8,935 bases of DNA from Rubritepida sp. (GTDB taxonomy: Bacteria > Pseudomonadota > Alphaproteobacteria > Acetobacterales > Acetobacteraceae), in contig JACMRO010000013.1 in assembly GCA_014376425.1 (NCBI GenBank), forward strand, positions 1 to 8,935, written 5' to 3'. Both the position numbers and the translations under genes were made by a program. Positions 6,080-8,935 of this stretch are shown here, one piece after another. The notes under the pieces are model-generated. The model searched no databases. It had not been told where the DNA came from and saw only the letters and a list, made by a program, of their open reading frames with translations. Within the stretch, counting starts at the first letter, position 1, and each line of letters opens with the position of its first letter.

Positions 6080-6109
6080 CTCATACAGAAGGCCGGCGCC
6101 GGATTGCAA
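6080..6109 (-). promoter_or_regulatory. Possible sigma-70 promoter for the lytic transglycosylase gene
   Basis: In the 147-nt gap upstream of the transglycosylase, the minus strand has TTGCAA (6104-6109) and TATGAG (6080-6085) separated by 18 nt, each matching four of six consensus bases. It would give a leader of about 100 nt. The -35 overlaps a hairpin at the end of rsmI. This is weak evidence in a GC-rich genome. Confidence 0.2.
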
Positions 6110-6136
6110 CAATCCGAATCAATCCGCGCGCGGATT
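6100..6136. terminator. Paired inverted repeats around the rsmI stop codon
   Basis: Two adjacent hairpins share the same arm sequence. The first is CGGATTG, loop CAA, CAATCCG (6100-6116); the second is the perfect 16-nt palindrome AATCCGCGCGCGGATT (6121-6136), which contains the rsmI stop region. The order CGGATT, AATCCG, AATCCG, CGGATT lets the arms pair in alternative ways. No T-run follows the first hairpin on the minus strand, so termination of rsmI is plausible but not proved. Confidence 0.4.
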
Positions 6137-7084
6137 TTGCGCCGCCAGCTCCAGCGCCCTGGCATAGACCGACTTGCGCGGCAGGCCATGGCCGACCGCC
6201 ACCACGGCCGCCGCGTCGCGCAGGCTCATGGAGCCCATCGCCGCGAGCAGCGCTTCATCGAGGCTGGCGGTGCCGTGCGCATCCGCGGGTGGCGGGCCGG
6301 CCAGTAGCACGACCTCGCCCCGCGGCGGGTCGGCCAGCGCGCCCTCCAGCAGTGTGGCCAGGGTGCCACGGCGTACCTCCTCGAAACGCTTGGTCAATTC
6401 GCGCGCCAGTGCCGCCGGCCGGTCAGGCCCCAGCGCGGTGGCCAGCGCTGCCAGGGTTTCGGCCGCGCGGTGCGGTGCCTCGTAGAAGATCAGCGTGGCC
6501 GACAGACCGGCCTGCTCCATCGCCTTGAGCCGGGCCAGCTCGGCCTGGCGCGGGCCCGTGCGGGCCGGCAGGAAGCCCAGGAACAGGAACGGGTGCGGCG
6601 GCAGGCCGGACAGCGTCAGCGCCATCACCGCCGCATTGGCGCCGGGGATGGCATGCACCGCCAGCCCAGCCGCGATCACCGCCCGCACCAGCCGGTAGCC
6701 TGGGTCGCTGACCAGCGGGGTGCCTGCGTCGCTCACCAACGCCAGCCGCGCGCCATTGTGCAACCGTGCAACCAGGTCGGGCAGCCGGGCTTCCTCATTG
6801 TGGTCGTGCAGTGGCCAAAGCGTCGCGGAAATGCCATGCCTCGCCAGCAGCTTCGAGGTTACCCTCGTATCCTCGCACAGTACCGCATCGGCGCCGCGCA
6901 ACGCGGCCAGGGCGCGGGCGCTGAGGTCGTCGAGGTTGCCGATCGGCGTGGCCACCAGTGTCAGGCCAGGTGGCAGGCCAGGGGGTGGGTCGGTTGGCAG
7001 GCCACCGGCCGGCGCAAGGGGCGGGCCAGGGGGCACGCCAGGGGCCGGCGCAATGTCAGGGAGTGGTTCGGATGCGTCTTGCAT
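6119..7084 (-). CDS. rsmI: 16S rRNA (cytidine(1402)-2'-O)-methyltransferase RsmI
   Basis: From the ATG at 7084 the product is 321 aa. RsmI methylates the 2'-OH of C1402 in 16S rRNA in the P-site region, using S-adenosylmethionine. Family landmarks are LTLVATPIGNLDDLSARAL (41-59), CEDTRVTSKLLARHGI (70-85), the HDHNE segment (93-97), ALVSDAGTPLVSDPGYRLV (115-133), IPGANAAVMALTLSGLP (146-162), IFYEAPHRAAETL (199-211) and ARELTKRFEEVRRGTL (227-242). The C-terminus (about 275-315, LRDAAAVVAVGHGLPRKSVY) is the helix-turn-helix-like tail typical of RsmI. The first 40 residues are a Pro/Gly-rich extension with a 12-residue repeat, absent from most relatives. No start has a convincing Shine-Dalgarno; ATGs at 7099 and 7174 are alternatives. 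The 7084 start overlaps the divergent activator gene by 13 nt, and the longer ones overlap more. Confidence 0.93.
   Translation of the reverse strand: MQDASEPLPDIAPAPGVPPGPPLAPAGGLPTDPPPGLPPGLTLVATPIGNLDDLSARALAALRGADAVLCEDTRVTSKLLARHGISATLWPLHDHNEEARLPDLVARLHNGARLALVSDAGTPLVSDPGYRLVRAVIAAGLAVHAIPGANAAVMALTLSGLPPHPFLFLGFLPARTGPRQAELARLKAMEQAGLSATLIFYEAPHRAAETLAALATALGPDRPAALARELTKRFEEVRRGTLATLLEGALADPPRGEVVLLAGPPPADAHGTASLDEALLAAMGSMSLRDAAAVVAVGHGLPRKSVYARALELAAQNPRAD
7007..7053. repeat. Short direct repeats with 36-bp period in the rsmI 5' end
   Basis: GGCCGGCGCAA occurs at 7007-7017 and again at 7043-7053, a 36-bp (12-codon) period inside a wider G-rich tract (about 6961-7050) containing further GGCAGGCCA-like units. 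In rsmI it encodes the proline-rich LAPAGGLPTDPP / IAPAPGVPPGPP stretch. On the other strand it is the leader of the PBP-activator gene. Confidence 0.7.
7018..7044 (+). promoter_or_regulatory. G-quadruplex motif in the leader of the PBP-activator gene
   Basis: Four G runs (GGGG 7018-7021, GGG 7023-7025, GGGGG 7029-7033, GGGG 7041-7044) with loops of 1, 3 and 7 nt satisfy the canonical G3+N1-7 rule. The motif ends 27 nt before the activator ATG and is on the sense strand of its leader. Folding and function are not shown. Confidence 0.45.
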
Positions 7085-8226
7085 GGATGTTGGCGGCATT
7101 GGTGGCCCTGATCGGCTGCGCACCGCAAGTGCAGACGGGGCGCTTCGCGGCCCCTGGCGCAAAGCCGGGGCCATGGGCCGGCGGGGCCGTGGTGGTCCCG
7201 CCCGGTGCGGCCACCACCATCAACCGCCAGCGCGTCGGCCTGCTGCTTCCTTTGACCGGGCAGAACGCGGCCCTGGGCACCGCGATGCTCAACGGCATCC
7301 AGCTGGCTCTGTTCGAACAGGCCGATCCACGGGTGGAACTTTTGCCGCGCGACACCCGGGGCACGCCCGCCGGCGCCGCCGATGCGGCGCGCGCGGCGCT
7401 GGCCGAGGGCGCGACGATCCTGGTCGGCCCGCTGACCCTGGGCGAGACCGCCGCCGCGGCCGGCCCGGCGCGGGCCGCCGGCGCCCCGATGCTGTCCTTC
7501 ACCAGCGACGAGGGCCAGGCCGGCAATGGCGTCTGGGTGCTGGGCATCACGCCGACGCAGGTGGCGCGCCGGCTGGCGGGCTCGGCGGTTGCGGCGGGCG
7601 CCCGGCGGATCGGCGTGTTCGGCGCCGATGACGAATTCGGCCGTCGCCTGGCCGCGGCCATGGGCGAAGCGCTGGCGGGCGCGGGGCTGCCGCCGCCAGT
7701 GGTGCAGTTGAACCGGTCGGGTTCGGACGCGGCGCAGAATGCGCGTGACTTCGCCGCCCGCCTGGGCACCGAGGCCGCGGTCGATGCGATCGTGCTGGCC
7801 CAGGCCGGCACGCAGGCCCGCCAGGCGGCCCAGGCGCTGGCGGCCGCCGGGCTGACGTCCCGGCTTTATGGCACCCATCTGTGGGCCGGCGACGCGCAGC
7901 TGGCGCAGGAGCCGGCGTTGGCCGGTGCGGCTTATGCCGGGCCTGACCCGGTTGCCCGCGGCGGGTTCGACAACCGCTTCCAGCAGGCCTTCGGCGAGCG
8001 GCCCTCGCGCCTGTCCGGCACCGCCTATGACGCTGCGGCGCTGGCGGCGCGGGCGGCGCGCGATGGCGGCCGGGCACTGCCGGTAGGCGAGGCCTTCCAG
8101 GGCGCTGACGGCCCGATCCGGCTGATGCCCGACGGCACGCTGGCACGCGGCATGGCGATCCTGGAAGTGGGCCGCGGCGGCGCGGTGCGCGAGCCGGCGC
8201 CAATGCCGGGCGCCGCCGGCAGCTGA
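7072..8226 (+). CDS. Penicillin-binding protein activator, LpoA/LppC-like lipoprotein
   Basis: A 384-aa product from the ATG at 7072, chosen because AGGGAG lies about 8 nt upstream and the N-terminus MRLAWMLAALVALIGCAPQV is a clear lipoprotein signal (lipobox LIGC, Cys16). The frame is open upstream to 6958. The mature protein has a periplasmic-binding-protein-like fold: RVGLLLPLTGQNAALGTAMLNGIQLALFE (54-82), GATILVGPLTLGETAAAA (113-130), APMLSFTSDEG (138-148), RRIGVFGADDEFGRRLA (178-194) and GTAYDAAALAARA (316-328). The end GPIRLMPDGTLARGMAILEV (347-366) is typical of this group. E. coli LpoA (about 680 aa) adds an N-terminal TPR-like domain missing here and stimulates PBP1A from the outer membrane; whether this shorter form does so is inference. 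A branched-chain amino acid binding protein is the main alternative, but the lipobox and rsmI neighbour favour LpoA-like. Its TGA overlaps the next start by one base. Confidence 0.88.
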   Translation: MRLAWMLAALVALIGCAPQVQTGRFAAPGAKPGPWAGGAVVVPPGAATTINRQRVGLLLPLTGQNAALGTAMLNGIQLALFEQADPRVELLPRDTRGTPAGAADAARAALAEGATILVGPLTLGETAAAAGPARAAGAPMLSFTSDEGQAGNGVWVLGITPTQVARRLAGSAVAAGARRIGVFGADDEFGRRLAAAMGEALAGAGLPPPVVQLNRSGSDAAQNARDFAARLGTEAAVDAIVLAQAGTQARQAAQALAAAGLTSRLYGTHLWAGDAQLAQEPALAGAAYAGPDPVARGGFDNRFQQAFGERPSRLSGTAYDAAALAARAARDGGRALPVGEAFQGADGPIRLMPDGTLARGMAILEVGRGGAVREPAPMPGAAGS

Positions 8227-8935
8227 TGCCACCCATCGGCCGGCTGCTGCGGACGACCGCACTCATGGGTGCGGTGCCGGTGGCGCTGCAGGCGGTGCTG
8301 GTACGGGTTGAGGGCGTTTCGGCCACGGCCGCCCTGTGGTCCTGCGGCGCGATCGCGGTGATGGCGCTGGCGTTGGCCTGGTTCTGGCTGGTCAATCTGG
8401 AACGCCTGGCCCAGGCGTTGCGCGCGGCGGCCGAAGGGGGCGACGGCTTCTCCGCCCCCTTTGTCACGCCGCGCCTGCCCGCGGTGGCCGATATCGAGGA
8501 CGGGCTGACCCGCCTGGCGCGCAGCCTGCAAATCCGCACCGCCCAGGTGGGGCAATTGCGCGCCGCCGATGAGGCGATCGTGGAGAACCTGCCCGACCCG
8601 CTGCTGGTGCTGGCCGAGGACCGCTCGGCGCTGCGGGCCAACCGGGCGGCGCGGCAACTGTTCGGCCTCAAGCCCGGCGTGCCCGGCGATGTAGCGGCGC
8701 TGCTGCGGCACCCGGCCCTGGCCGGCGCCGTCGACCGGGCACTGGCCGAGAAGACCGCGCAATCGGCCGACCTCCACTTGCCCGTGCCGGTGGCGCGCGA
8801 CCTGCACGCCCAGGCCATCCCCATGGACCCACCGCTGGCCGATGGCGGCCGCATGGTGGTGGTGCTGAGCGACCGCAGCCAGGCCCGCGCGGTGGAGCGG
8901 ATGCGGGCCGATTTCGTGGCCAATGCAAGCCACGA
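8226..8935 (+). CDS. phoR: PhoR-type sensor histidine kinase, N-terminal part (cut by window edge)
   Basis: Starts at the ATG overlapping the previous stop (TGATG) and stays open to the window end, giving 236 complete codons plus two bases. Two hydrophobic segments lie at about residues 12-28 and 36-57 with a very short loop between, so little sensing surface faces the periplasm. A linker/HAMP-like helix (58-115) follows, then a PAS-like domain opening ADEAIVENLPDPLLVLAEDR (114-133) and ending with MVVVLSDRS (210-218). The last visible residues, MRADFVANASHE, are the start of the HisKA H-box, with His236 the phospho-acceptor. The kinase ATPase domain lies outside. Layout and H-box match PhoR, which in phosphate limitation phosphorylates PhoB, but the first 236 residues cannot exclude another PAS kinase. 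Translational coupling to a PBP activator is unusual. Another start is possible at Met14, but the overlap favours 8226. Confidence 0.85.
   Translation, partial: MPPIGRLLRTTALMGAVPVALQAVLVRVEGVSATAALWSCGAIAVMALALAWFWLVNLERLAQALRAAAEGGDGFSAPFVTPRLPAVADIEDGLTRLARSLQIRTAQVGQLRAADEAIVENLPDPLLVLAEDRSALRANRAARQLFGLKPGVPGDVAALLRHPALAGAVDRALAEKTAQSADLHLPVPVARDLHAQAIPMDPPLADGGRMVVVLSDRSQARAVERMRADFVANASH

Noticed and set aside
5972..6112. Upstream extension of the transglycosylase frame to an ATG at 6112
   Set aside because: The extension would place 47 hydrophilic residues ahead of a perfect lipoprotein signal; the ATG at 5971 has a good ribosome-binding site.
6958..7071. Upstream extension of the PBP-activator frame to 6958
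   Set aside because: It would bury the lipobox signal peptide behind 38 Gly/Gln/Arg-rich residues; the ATG at 7072 has a Shine-Dalgarno and starts the signal directly.
6961..8262. Very long open frame on the minus strand opposite the PBP-activator gene (over 400 codons)
   Set aside because: It mirrors a well-supported lipoprotein gene on the plus strand in GC-rich DNA, where antisense frames stay open by chance. Its translation is Arg/Gln/His-rich with no domain pattern.
7547..8923. Minus-strand open frame of 458 codons overlapping the activator and the kinase
   Set aside because: The composition is Arg/Pro/Ser-rich low complexity, and it crosses the activator-kinase junction opposite clear domain-bearing proteins. 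It is a shadow frame.
1..8935. tRNA, rRNA, CRISPR array, insertion sequence or attachment site
   Set aside because: No cloverleaf-like segments, spaced direct repeats, transposase motifs or flanking inverted repeats were seen. The cassette at 1215-2711 has no visible mobility genes or target-site duplications.

Overview
The window is high-GC chromosomal DNA (80% GC at 7381-7440) with the gene content of an alphaproteobacterium. An Acetobacteraceae/Rhodospirillales relative such as Roseomonas is my best guess, because a Bug/TctC solute-binding protein sits beside a maleate-isomerase-family enzyme, and an ETF pair and a PhoR-like kinase are also present. This placement is inference. No rRNA, tRNA, CRISPR array or insertion sequence was seen.

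Layout. (1) 1-1123, minus: etfB followed by the N-terminal part of etfA, the two subunits of the electron-transfer flavoprotein. (2) 1215-2711, minus: a lower-GC cassette of small genes (45% GC at 2041-2100) joined by ATGA overlaps. It encodes a 98-aa peptidoglycan-binding-like protein, an unrecognised protein split across two frames, and a 168-aa membrane-anchored protein. The split lies on a T TTT TTC heptamer in exactly the phase of a -1 slippery site. Reading through it gives one 233-aa protein that ends in an ATGA overlap with the last gene. (3) 2774-4548: a divergent pair, a Bug/TctC periplasmic binding protein (minus) and an Asp/Glu racemase/maleate isomerase/arylmalonate decarboxylase superfamily enzyme (plus). 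Glycines occupy both usual catalytic-cysteine positions. (4) 4613-5971, minus: a lipoprotein lytic transglycosylase with a C-terminal SPOR domain and 38-aa linker repeats. (5) 6119-7084, minus: rsmI, a 16S rRNA 2'-O-methyltransferase with a proline-rich N-terminal extension. (6) 7072-8226, plus: an LpoA/LppC-like penicillin-binding-protein activator, head-to-head with rsmI as in enterobacteria. (7) 8226 to the end, plus: the N-terminal part of a PhoR-type sensor histidine kinase, cut just after its phospho-acceptor histidine.

How they fit together: the right half is mostly envelope biology (a septal-type lytic transglycosylase, a PBP activator and a membrane sensor kinase whose start overlaps the activator's stop). 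The middle is a small uptake-plus-catabolism unit for an organic acid, and the left end is core electron transfer. The cassette at 1215-2711 is the least explained part and the best candidate for something new. Its peptidoglycan-binding-like member also points to the cell wall, but no function can be assigned from sequence alone.
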